Shown: piece after piece, positions 1 to 6,133 of the stretch
Layout of the letters: each line of letters begins with the position of its first letter
How positions within the stretch are numbered: position 1 is the stretch's first letter
Assembly (NCBI GenBank): GCA_031284295.1
Contig: JAITAE010000250.1
Span: 1 to 6,137, forward strand
Direction: 5' to 3'
Source of the DNA: Spirochaetaceae bacterium
GTDB taxonomy: Bacteria > Spirochaetota > Spirochaetia > Treponematales > Breznakiellaceae
Length of the DNA stretch: 6,137 nt
Notes under the pieces: model-generated
Database searches by the model: none
Told to the model about the DNA's origin: nothing
What the model saw: only the letters and a program-made list of their open reading frames with translations
Made by a program: the position numbers and the translations under genes

Positions 1-71
1 AAAATAGATAGATAGAGATAAAAATTTGTTACGCATTATAAAAACCTTCATATTTTTAATATAGTAAAAAA

Positions 72-92
72 GAGAGCCTGTTCCAAAATTCG
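72..92 (+). repeat. Possible left terminus of an insertion sequence
   Basis: The segment GAGAGCCTGTTCCAAAATTC lies about 50 bases ahead of the promoter of the transposase remnant, where the terminal inverted repeat of an insertion sequence would sit. Short IS ends beginning GAGCCTGTT are common, but I identify this from resemblance and position only. No full inverted partner (GGAACAGGCTC) is present in the window, which fits an element that has lost its right side. A loosely similar string, GAGCCTCCGTTCAAAC, begins at 623 in the same orientation. Confidence 0.3.
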
Positions 93-142
93 CCTTCTAC
101 AAGTTCACGAGGGGGCAGCCGCCCATAGACTCTAACTTATAT

Positions 143-171
143 TTGACAAACTATCGGTTTAATGATATACG
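143..171 (+). promoter_or_regulatory. Sigma-70-type promoter of the transposase remnant
   Basis: A perfect -35 hexamer TTGACA (143-148) is followed after 17 bases by TATACG (166-171), which matches four of the six bases of TATAAT. Transcription would begin near 178, which is downstream of the first in-frame ATG at 162. A Shine-Dalgarno GGAG (185-188) stands 9 bases before a second in-frame ATG at 198. The three signals together favour 198 as the translation start. Confidence 0.55.
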
Positions 172-197
172 GTAAAAAAACACCGGAGCTTTGTAGT

Positions 198-550
198 ATG
201 CCGTCAATAGCTCAGTTATTGCCGCTGCCCGGAAAGGATTACGAGCGGAAATGTACCGAACTCGGAATTATGCGGCGTATGCGTGAAATCAAAACGCCCG
301 CCGATTTAATGATGCTCTGTTTGGTTCATCTGCTCAACGGTGTGTCGCTTGTCGCGGTCAGCACGGTCGCTTTTGCCCTGAAAAGAGGGAACTTCAGCGA
401 CGCGGCGTTTATGAAAAAAAAGCCAAATGCGGCGAACGGTTCAAACATATAAGCGCGGAGTTGCCGCGTGACGGGTTAATTTCATATCCGAAACCGGCTT
501 ATTCGCAGTGGGGTCTAATCTCCCGCCCTAGGGCGAGAGAGAATTGGTAA
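198..550 (+). pseudogene. IS4-like transposase, N-terminal remnant, frameshifted and truncated
   Basis: The first frame, from ATG 198 (or 162) to the stop at 450-452, encodes a segment typical of the N-terminus of IS4-type transposases: an arginine-rich RRMREIKTPADLMMLCL stretch, then a NGVSL motif, then a SDAAF helix. The frame breaks at an A8 run (414-421). Moving to the -1 frame restores a convincing continuation from 422, with residues such as AKCGERFKHISAEL, up to about base 510. After that the translation (YSQWGLISRP) no longer looks like a transposase and stops at 548-550. IS4-family transposases are usually around 400 residues, so the DDE catalytic domain is missing and the piece cannot be an active transposase. 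The break contains A_AAA_AAG (416-422), a classical -1 slippery heptamer, so the shift may once have been programmed; a simple indel in decaying DNA is equally possible. The family assignment comes from sequence style, not a search. Confidence 0.6.
519..540. repeat. 22-base near-perfect palindrome at the transposase break
   Basis: A perfect 12-base palindrome CGCCCTAGGGCG (524-535) is flanked by TCTC (519-522) and GAGA (537-540), which also pair, with a single C/A mismatch at 523/536. The result is a ten-pair stem. It begins within about ten bases of the point where transposase homology is lost, so it may mark the junction of a deletion or a second insertion. No T-run follows on either strand, so it is not a standard terminator. 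Confidence 0.6.
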
Positions 551-575
551 CGTCAACAAAAAATGGTAGTAGACG

Positions 576-592
576 GATTTGCTATGCAAATC
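576..592 (-). other. Small hairpin downstream of cca, weak terminator candidate
   Basis: GATTTGC (576-582) and GCAAATC (586-592) form a perfect seven-pair stem around a three-base loop. Read on the minus strand, a run of six T (563-558) lies about 12 bases beyond the stem, too far for a textbook intrinsic terminator. It is nonetheless the only stem-plus-T-run arrangement I see downstream of the minus-strand operon. Confidence 0.25.
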
Positions 593-622
593 TCCACAGT
601 TAAATAATTTCCTTACCCGATC

Positions 623-696
623 GAGCCTCCGTTCAAACTAATACAACGCTTAAGATACCGCACCGCAAATTTTGCGCGCTTGCCGCGCGGAGGCTC
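623..696. repeat. 9-bp perfect inverted repeat enclosing nested hairpins, abutting the cca stop
   Basis: GAGCCTCCG (623-631) is exactly complementary to CGGAGGCTC (688-696), which ends one base before the cca stop codon (698-700). Inside lie two overlapping, mutually exclusive stems: CGCAAA/TTTGCG (664-669 and 671-676), and GCGCG/CGCGC (674-678 and 684-688), the latter extendable by G-T pairs. The position at the 3' end of the operon suggests an mRNA 3'-end structure or a Rho-type or processing boundary, but there is no T-run. A very small mobile repeat bounded by the 9-bp ends is another reading. Confidence 0.45.
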
Positions 697-697
697 A

Positions 698-2128
698 TTA
701 CCGCTCTTCGGTATTTTGCCGGAGAGCCGCCGGAAGAGGAAGCGTTGACAAAGGAAAATGACAGCGGCAGAAAAGCCTGTTTGCCATTTCCAAAAGTTTT
801 TCCTTGCTGTTCATTTCCGGGTCTTCAAGTACGGCTTCCAAAAGACTGTTCAGGATACGGCCCATTTTTTCCCCGCCCGGGATACCGGCTTCCATCAGGT
901 CTCTGCCGCTTACGGCAAGATCTTTCCGGGAAAGTACCCGGCCCGCCGCAAGCACGGAATCTATTCGGTTTCGAAAATCGAGCGACAATTCTGGCGGCGG
1001 CTCCGTGCCAAGCATCCCAAACGAGTCGGCGCGGCGAAGATCGAACAGGGCCGTCAAGTTTTCCTCACCAACACGGCGTACAAAACGGCGTACCGCGCTC
1101 GCGCTCCAGGAATTGGTGTAATTAAACATGTGTTCCCTGACAAGGTGCGCGGTTTCTTCAATCCCGGCATTGGGATAACGGAGCCGTGTCATTATCGCGC
1201 GGGTAATGTCCGCCGACAAAGTTTCGTGGCTGTGGAATGTCCATACCCCGCCATCACCGAGTTTTGCGGTCGCGGGCTTTCCCACATCGTGAAACAGCGC
1301 GGCAAGACGAACGGTCTGTTTGTACCCGGAACGCGCCGCATAGTCGCAGGCAAGCAGGCTGTGGGTCAGCACATCGAAACGGTGATAACCCTTCTGCTCA
1401 ACTCCACGGCAATTCAGAAGTTCTGGTAGTACAAGTTTTAATATCCCGCACCTCTCCATATAGAGCAATGCTGAGGAAGGTTTTTTGGAAGCTACGATCT
1501 TGTCAAATTCCGCCTTTACACGTTCCATTGAAACAGGAATTATCATCTGGGGCCGTTCCGTGATTGCCGACAAAAGCTCCCCGTCAATGTCAAAACCGAG
1601 CTGGGAAGCAAACCTGAAGGCGCGCAGGGCGCGTAGGCCGTCTTCATTCAAACGATCCGCCGCCCTGCCCACACAGCGAATCAAATTTTTTTCGATGTCT
1701 ACCCTGCCGCCGAACGGGTCAATTACATATCCGTCCGGCAGTGTAACCGCAACCGCGTTAATTGAAAAATCGCGGCGGCAAAGATCCTCCTCTATGCTGG
1801 AAGTGTAGTGAATACTGTCCGGGCGCCTGCCGTCTGAATAGTCGCCGTCCGTACGCAATGTGGTAACTTCAATAGAATGTTTTTTATAGCGGATGGTAAC
1901 AGTGCCATGCTTTATGCCGGTCGGTATGACGCCGGGAAATATCCGCATAACATCCTCCGGCAGCGCGTCTCCGGCAAGGTCCCAGTCAGCACACTTTTCA
2001 CCGCGCAGTGTGTCCCTAACCGCGCCGCCCACCAAAAACACCTGTTTCCCGTGCGCGTTAAAAATGGAGGCTAGTTCACGCAGCAGTGGGGGGACCGCTA
2101 TACGATTGATCTTTGATGCGGGGTGCAT
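698..2128 (-). CDS. cca: CCA-adding tRNA nucleotidyltransferase with HD domain
   Basis: The 476-residue product belongs to the class II (bacterial-type) nucleotidyltransferases that add or repair the 3'-CCA of tRNA in the cytoplasm using CTP and ATP. Visible motifs in order: LVGGAVRD (32-39) with the metal-binding pair D48/D50; the flexible-loop region EVTTLRTDGDYSDGRRPD (about 87-104); RRDFSINA (118-125); DPFGG (137-141); the base-selecting EDGLR (162-166); and SMERVKAEFDKIV (200-212). An HD domain follows, with H256, H280-D281 and further histidines at 299, 301 and 333, of the kind linked to phosphohydrolase activity. All nucleotide-selecting motifs are present, so a full CCA enzyme is more likely than a CC-only or A-only one, though this cannot be settled from sequence alone. 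The ATG start gives the normal family N-terminus (GGAVRD near residue 34), but no clear ribosome site precedes it. It lies 19 bases after the greA stop, and translational coupling is plausible. The last 24 or so residues (from FCRCHFPLS) look like a non-conserved tail. Confidence 0.92.
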   Translation of the reverse strand: MHPASKINRIAVPPLLRELASIFNAHGKQVFLVGGAVRDTLRGEKCADWDLAGDALPEDVMRIFPGVIPTGIKHGTVTIRYKKHSIEVTTLRTDGDYSDGRRPDSIHYTSSIEEDLCRRDFSINAVAVTLPDGYVIDPFGGRVDIEKNLIRCVGRAADRLNEDGLRALRAFRFASQLGFDIDGELLSAITERPQMIIPVSMERVKAEFDKIVASKKPSSALLYMERCGILKLVLPELLNCRGVEQKGYHRFDVLTHSLLACDYAARSGYKQTVRLAALFHDVGKPATAKLGDGGVWTFHSHETLSADITRAIMTRLRYPNAGIEETAHLVREHMFNYTNSWSASAVRRFVRRVGEENLTALFDLRRADSFGMLGTEPPPELSLDFRNRIDSVLAAGRVLSRKDLAVSGRDLMEAGIPGGEKMGRILNSLLEAVLEDPEMNSKEKLLEMANRLFCRCHFPLSTLPLPAALRQNTEER

Positions 2129-2147
2129 GTTTAAACCGTCATGGTCG

Positions 2148-4835
2148 CTATTTTGCCGCGAAGATTTCTTTTACCATGTAAGTTACCTTTTCATCGTTGC
2201 TCACAAAATCAAACTTTTCGCCTACATGCCTGTTCATTAAAGAATTGCCGAACGGCGACAGGTATGAAATAACCCTGTTGTTCGGATCGGACTCCCACGG
2301 ACCGAAAATCGTGTATACCTCGTCGGTGCCATTCGATTCGTTGATGAGCGTGACGGATGTTCCAAACGAAACGCGGGAAGTATTCACTGTTGACGGGTCA
2401 AAAAGCTGAGCGCGTTCTATCTCGTTTTTCAGTTTTACAACGGTAGAATTTAGAATTTCTTGTTTTTCTTTTGCGGCCTTGTATTCCGCATTCTCGCGCA
2501 GGTCGCCCAGAGACAGCGCAAACGCTATTTCTTTGGAGTTTGCCGGAATATCCTCGGTCATTATACGATCAAGCTGCTTCTGTTTTTCTTCGTACTTTGC
2601 GATGGTAACGATAAGCGTACGGGTAACGGTGTCCTTTTCCACCGTGCCAAGGAATTTAAAGTCAGGATACCTGTCAAGTATATGATTCTTGAGTTTCAGC
2701 TTATCCGCGGGATCAAGGTATTTTACGTCTTCGACAAGCGTATATACCCTGACAAGAGTTTCGCGGTCCGCGCTGGCAATATAATCATCAAGCAATTTTT
2801 CCTTGAACAGAATTGCGTACACCTGCTTGTTTATCTTTTTGTTGTCCGTGGTGTCGCGGCGATTGTCTATCTCGCGGTAAGTTAATTCCAGAATATAGAC
2901 CAGCGTAATGATTACTTTTTCATCATTTATGCCAACGGCGGCAAACAACGGGTCTTTGCGGAAATTTTTGTACAACCAAACCACGGCCTCACGGTTATCC
3001 CTGTAATTTTCAAAGCACCCGCGTATCATCGCGATGATTTTACCTTCGCTGCCGGCCTGTTTAAGTTCGTTAATTATGGATTCGGTCAGCGCATACGAAA
3101 AAAGGCTGACATAAATATCCTGCCATGCGGGTATAAAAAGTTTAACCTGGGCAAGAAAATCTTTTTTTGTAGACTCGTCTTTAAGGTGTTGAAACAAATG
3201 CGATAAATTGTCGATACGTCCAAACAGGTCTGTAAAATTCAGATGCAAAATCGGACTCAGATGCGGGTACGAGGCCGTTAAATTTTTCAGCAAAAGATAC
3301 GATGTTATGTAGTATTCATTCACCGGAATATTCGGTTTCAGGTATCCGGCAAAGAAAGATACCATCTCGTTAAAGCGTTCCGAATCCGACTCTATATTCT
3401 TTATTTCGCGCACAAATTCCCTGATTAAAGAAAGCCTGTTAAAGAATTTTTTCTCGGCTTTGAATTCGTTATACAGCTTTTCTTCCTTGCTTAAAGATCG
3501 CTCACGAACGGTGTAAACATTTATATTGTCTGGGCTTACGCCGAATAAAGGATTTTCTTTCAGTATGTTGTGCGCCCTGACGCTCCACGCGGTCCATTCG
3601 CCGGGGGAAAGCACGGAAGGAACAAGTTCGGCCTTTACATGTTTAATATCGCAAAAGTTGTCAAAACTTTTGACTATCGTTTTTAACGTCCATTCGGGAT
3701 CGGTTTTTACCTTTTCGTGAAGTTTTTCCCTGTTCATGGTCGCTTTCAAAACCCAGATATGATTTTTTTCCAGCGTTTGCAGCGCGTCAACCGCCATTTT
3801 AAGCGCCATATTGTGAGCGCGTTTTTTTGCGAAATCTATCACAATATCATCACCTTCAACCTTTGCAATCCGCCCAACACCCCATGTCCTGTGAAATACA
3901 AAATTACCCTTGTCAAACGCGATATGTTTCTCAAAATCCAGTATCGCTTCGTGTACATTCCGCCAATTCTGCGTAAGATTTGATACTCTGATATACTCCT
4001 CAAGCTGACTGTGCTGAGCGTATTTCTGCCTGAAACATTCCGTTATCTCTTTTCGCGCAAAGTTGTCCCGTTCATCGTAGTTCAATATCAGTTTTAATAC
4101 GGCAATCGCAGTGCCAATATCACTGCGTTTCTTGCAGGAATTGTATACATCGGTAAGCAGCATAGCGGCTTTGTCCGGGCTTATGTTTTTTGCAACCTTG
4201 CCCTGAATGGACAGAAAAAAATCCATGTCGTCCGGGTGATAATCAATCAGCTTGAGCCATATTTCCCGCACATTGGCAAACAACTGCTTGTTGATATAAC
4301 GGTGCAGGGATTTTTTGAAATAATCCGTGGCTTCGTCAATATCACCCTGTTTTTCGGCGTGCTCGGCAAGCAGTTTCGCAATATCCGCCTCGTCGGTATC
4401 TATTTTTACCAGCCGCTTCCAAGCGTCAAACAGCTTTTCTTCTTCGTTGTCATTTTTGTAACACTCGCCCAGCGTGCGCAGCGCGAATTTCGATTCGCCG
4501 TACTCAAGTATACGCTCGCAAAGATACTTTACAATATTCCATTTATGGTTATCAACAAAAATACCGACAAGGCTAACGAGCGCCGCATCATCTATTATCT
4601 GCTGCGAGAGCGCAACCATACCGGAAAAATAAACGGCAATGATGCTGTTTTTGGAATGACTGAGGTGCTCATCGCATATATTTTTTATATCGTTGTAGGT
4701 CCGATCCTTCTTTGCCTGTTCGAGTACAAGATCAAGTTCCTTAAACCGGTCTATAGAATAGTTACTGAGCGTAGCCCTGGTAAACTTTTCTTCGTTCAGC
4801 ATATTTTGTACATCGTTGAGCAGCAATTCTGACAT
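2148..4835 (-). CDS. greA: Long-form transcription elongation factor GreA with TPR-like and Tudor-like N-terminal regions
   Basis: GreA stimulates RNA polymerase to cleave the 3' end of RNA in backtracked complexes and restart elongation. The Gre part is C-terminal (numbering from ATG 4835, 895 residues). A helical hairpin of about 735-805 carries the catalytic tip GDLRENAEYKAAKE, with D778 and E781 corresponding to D41 and E44 of E. coli GreA. An FKBP-like domain of about 820-895 shows IFGP (843-846) and SPFGNSLMNRHVGE (860-873). The other 730 residues are extra. Residues 100-280 are helical and TPR-like. About 312-356 (FHRTWGVGRIAKVEGDDIVIDF) is a small beta domain resembling the Tudor/SH3 modules of CarD and the PcrA C-terminus. 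The conserved patch EWTAWSVRAHNILKENPLFG follows at about 413-431. This over-long architecture is known in spirochetes and Chlamydiae. Start choice: ATG 4835 has GGAAGGAG ending 6 bases upstream; the frame stays open to a GTG at 4862 that overlaps the upstream stop, adding nine residues, but this lacks a ribosome site. It is the middle gene of the probable operon. Confidence 0.93.
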   Translation of the reverse strand: MSELLLNDVQNMLNEEKFTRATLSNYSIDRFKELDLVLEQAKKDRTYNDIKNICDEHLSHSKNSIIAVYFSGMVALSQQIIDDAALVSLVGIFVDNHKWNIVKYLCERILEYGESKFALRTLGECYKNDNEEEKLFDAWKRLVKIDTDEADIAKLLAEHAEKQGDIDEATDYFKKSLHRYINKQLFANVREIWLKLIDYHPDDMDFFLSIQGKVAKNISPDKAAMLLTDVYNSCKKRSDIGTAIAVLKLILNYDERDNFARKEITECFRQKYAQHSQLEEYIRVSNLTQNWRNVHEAILDFEKHIAFDKGNFVFHRTWGVGRIAKVEGDDIVIDFAKKRAHNMALKMAVDALQTLEKNHIWVLKATMNREKLHEKVKTDPEWTLKTIVKSFDNFCDIKHVKAELVPSVLSPGEWTAWSVRAHNILKENPLFGVSPDNINVYTVRERSLSKEEKLYNEFKAEKKFFNRLSLIREFVREIKNIESDSERFNEMVSFFAGYLKPNIPVNEYYITSYLLLKNLTASYPHLSPILHLNFTDLFGRIDNLSHLFQHLKDESTKKDFLAQVKLFIPAWQDIYVSLFSYALTESIINELKQAGSEGKIIAMIRGCFENYRDNREAVVWLYKNFRKDPLFAAVGINDEKVIITLVYILELTYREIDNRRDTTDNKKINKQVYAILFKEKLLDDYIASADRETLVRVYTLVEDVKYLDPADKLKLKNHILDRYPDFKFLGTVEKDTVTRTLIVTIAKYEEKQKQLDRIMTEDIPANSKEIAFALSLGDLRENAEYKAAKEKQEILNSTVVKLKNEIERAQLFDPSTVNTSRVSFGTSVTLINESNGTDEVYTIFGPWESDPNNRVISYLSPFGNSLMNRHVGEKFDFVSNDEKVTYMVKEIFAAK

Positions 4836-4849
4836 TTTTGACTCCTTCC
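4836..4849 (-). promoter_or_regulatory. Ribosome binding site that decides the greA start
   Basis: On the minus strand GGAAGGAG (4849-4842) ends six bases before ATG 4835. It is the clearest Shine-Dalgarno in the window and lies just past the stop codon of the TPR gene (4858-4856). It supports 4835 over the upstream GTG at 4862 as the start of greA. Confidence 0.75.
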
Positions 4850-4855
4850 TTTCCT

Positions 4856-5818
4856 CTAACACATATACCGTTCAAAAATGACCGGTTCAATTATTTTTAT
4901 CTTCAATTTAATCTCGTCAATCAGGGCAGGGCTGCTGTTTGTACATTCGTAATAATCCATCAGCCTGAAATACTTGTTCAGCAGGGCCGGAGTTAAAATA
5001 TTTTCATCCGTGTGCCCGCCGCGCATCGCGTTCTCCAAATCAAAAATTTGCTGTTTCAGCCGGCCCAGTTCGGCAAGTTTAAGTTCCCGCTTTACGGTAA
5101 AAACTCCAAACAGAGCGCCGTAAACCGGAATCCATTCACGCAGTTCCGCTCCAGAATGACCCATATCCGTAACACGCCGGACAAGAGCAAGAATAAGGTC
5201 CGACTCCAAATTCCGCAGATCAATGGCCTGCGGGTCCATAAAAAACGCCTCACGAAACAGCGCCCTGGCCGCCTTTGTTTCATCCAGCAGCGCATAAACG
5301 TCTGCCAGAACAGCCATAGTCGCCGCATCCTCCTGTTTGAGCCGCGCCGCCTGTTTAAGGTAGACCAGGGCATCCTCGTAATTACCGATGCCTTTGTAAC
5401 AGCGCCCAAGCCGCTCCAGAAGATCGGGATCATGCCTCATGCCGCCGTCCGCAAAAACTTCATTGAAGTTTTGCAGGGCGAGGCTGTAAACAAAATGCTT
5501 TACCGCATACTGGCATCTATCGAACGCATTTCCGACAAGATCAAGGAAGCCGTAGTAGTTTTTCCAACTGGAGAGCAAAAAATTACCCTTGTCGTATGGG
5601 CCTGAGTCTCCGGTACTCTCCATATCCTTTATGCGTTTCAACCACCAGTCGAGACATTTAAACGCATAAAGCGCCTCTTGCTGCTTATAATCTGTACGCA
5701 AGGCCTGTGCCAGTTTTTCAAGAGCTTCTTCCGGCCTGGCTTCCTTCATCTTGTTATAGGCTTCCTGGATGAGGTCCCGTGCTATAGTCTCCGCATCCGT
5801 ACTATCCATCACTCCCAT
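4856..5818 (-). CDS. TPR-repeat protein of unknown function
   Basis: The product is about 320 residues and has no signal peptide or membrane segment, so it is probably cytoplasmic. Numbering from the longest frame (ATG 5854, 332 residues), TPR-like helical pairs are visible at about 27-60, 142-175 (LGRCYKGIGNYEDALVYLKQA) and 176-209 (LADVYALLDETKAARALFREA). The C-terminal third is helical with a possible short coiled coil (255-278), followed by a stretch rich in aromatic and lysine residues. TPRs bind other proteins, but nothing here names the partner or an enzymatic activity. It is the first gene of the probable operon; its stop lies 20 bases before the greA ATG, suggesting coupled expression. 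The start is uncertain: ATG codons at 5854, 5818 and 5809 are all in frame. The candidate promoter would begin transcription near 5851, excluding 5854. ATG 5809 has GGGAG only two bases upstream and 5818 has no good site. I chose 5818; the first 12-15 residues of the longest frame (MGGADRNRRIRF) do not look conserved. Confidence 0.8.
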   Translation of the reverse strand: MGVMDSTDAETIARDLIQEAYNKMKEARPEEALEKLAQALRTDYKQQEALYAFKCLDWWLKRIKDMESTGDSGPYDKGNFLLSSWKNYYGFLDLVGNAFDRCQYAVKHFVYSLALQNFNEVFADGGMRHDPDLLERLGRCYKGIGNYEDALVYLKQAARLKQEDAATMAVLADVYALLDETKAARALFREAFFMDPQAIDLRNLESDLILALVRRVTDMGHSGAELREWIPVYGALFGVFTVKRELKLAELGRLKQQIFDLENAMRGGHTDENILTPALLNKYFRLMDYYECTNSSPALIDEIKLKIKIIEPVIFERYMC

Positions 5819-5857
5819 GAAGCGGATTCTGCGATTTCTGTCCGCCCCTCCCATTTA

Positions 5858-5885
5858 AGTATATTCATAAATACAATTTTTACAA
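5858..5885 (-). promoter_or_regulatory. Candidate promoter of the TPR-greA-cca operon
   Basis: Reading leftward, TTGTAA (5885-5880, four of six matches to TTGACA) and TATACT (5863-5858, five of six matches to TATAAT) are separated by 16 bases in an AT-rich patch between GC-rich sequences. No comparable promoter is obvious in the very short gaps within the operon. A transcript from here would start at about 5851. Confidence 0.45.
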
Positions 5886-5977
5886 GGGCCCCGCCCGCCC
5901 CACCAAGGCCGCCAGCCGCTTTAAATACGCGGGTAGCGGTGTAACCGTCTGTGAATTTTCCAGGCCTTCAATGATTC

Positions 5978-6091
5978 TTAATTAAGAAGGGGCGCTGTTT
6001 TCTGTGCCGTTACCGGCACCTAGGGAAACGCTGATTAATTAAAGGGGGGCGCTATTTCCATACCGTTACCGGCATATAGCCGCTACACTGT
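5978..6091. repeat. Imperfect 57-bp tandem duplication in non-coding DNA
   Basis: Two adjacent units, 5978-6034 and 6035-6091, both begin TTAATTAA. Both continue with GGGGCGCT, a T-rich spacer, CCGTTACCGGCA, a TAG and a final CTG, at a constant offset of 56-57 bases. Each unit keeps a small hairpin with loop TTAC: GTGCCG/CGGCAC (6004-6019) in the first and ATACCG/CGGCAT (6060-6075) in the second. The outer pair changes from G-C to A-T on both sides, while one inner pair is lost to A/C. The first TTAATTAA is also the core of a 14-base perfect palindrome (5975-5988). No gene is visible in 5886-6137; a start-less open frame runs 6043-6137 on the plus strand, but I cannot identify it. Confidence 0.6.
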
Positions 6092-6102
6092 CGCGCCCCC
6101 CT
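6043..6102. repeat. 10-bp GC-rich perfect inverted repeat
   Basis: AGGGGGGCGC (6043-6052) is the exact reverse complement of GCGCCCCCCT (6093-6102). The 40-base interval contains the TTAC-loop hairpin of the second tandem unit and an alternative small stem CGGC/GCCG (6070-6073 and 6079-6082). No T-run follows on either strand, so this is not a plain intrinsic terminator. It could be an RNA structure or a mobile repeat end. Confidence 0.5.
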
Positions 6103-6111
6103 GTCTACATC

Positions 6112-6133
6112 CCGCGCAAGCGCGGTATTCCGC
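6112..6133. repeat. Two overlapping short hairpins at the right edge
   Basis: CCGCG/CGCGG (6112-6116 and 6121-6125, loop CAAG) overlaps GCGG/CCGC (6122-6125 and 6130-6133, loop TATT), so only one stem can form at a time. The first resembles, in reverse complement, the GCGCGCTTGCCGCGC hairpin at 674-688 beside the cca stop. This hints at a dispersed family of small GC-rich hairpins, but the evidence is thin. Confidence 0.35.

Noticed and set aside
4..20. Short GATA microsatellite (ATAGATAGATAGAGATA)
   Set aside because: Only about three imperfect units in AT-rich DNA; too short to support a phase-variable or functional repeat.
551..697. A tRNA or small RNA gene in the gap between the transposase remnant and cca
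   Set aside because: No cloverleaf, T-loop GTTCRA motif in proper context, or promoter was found; the hairpins do not combine into a tRNA-like fold.
758..1429. Open frame of 223 codons on the plus strand opposite cca (and overlapping frames at 745-1125, 804-1121, 1237-1563 and 1485-1808)
   Set aside because: They lie wholly antisense to a gene with every expected CCA-enzyme motif, and their translations show no recognisable domain. They are side effects of the codon pattern of cca.
4236..4832. Open frame of 198 codons on the plus strand opposite the greA N-terminus, with hydrophobic stretches
   Set aside because: The apparent membrane-like segments come from reading the lysine/glutamate- and asparagine-rich helical codons of greA in reverse. 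No ribosome site or homology was seen.
5092..5433. Alternative minus-strand frame of 113 codons inside the TPR gene
   Set aside because: It is rich in Arg, Trp and Cys, typical of a shifted frame, and overlaps clear TPR motifs in the main frame.
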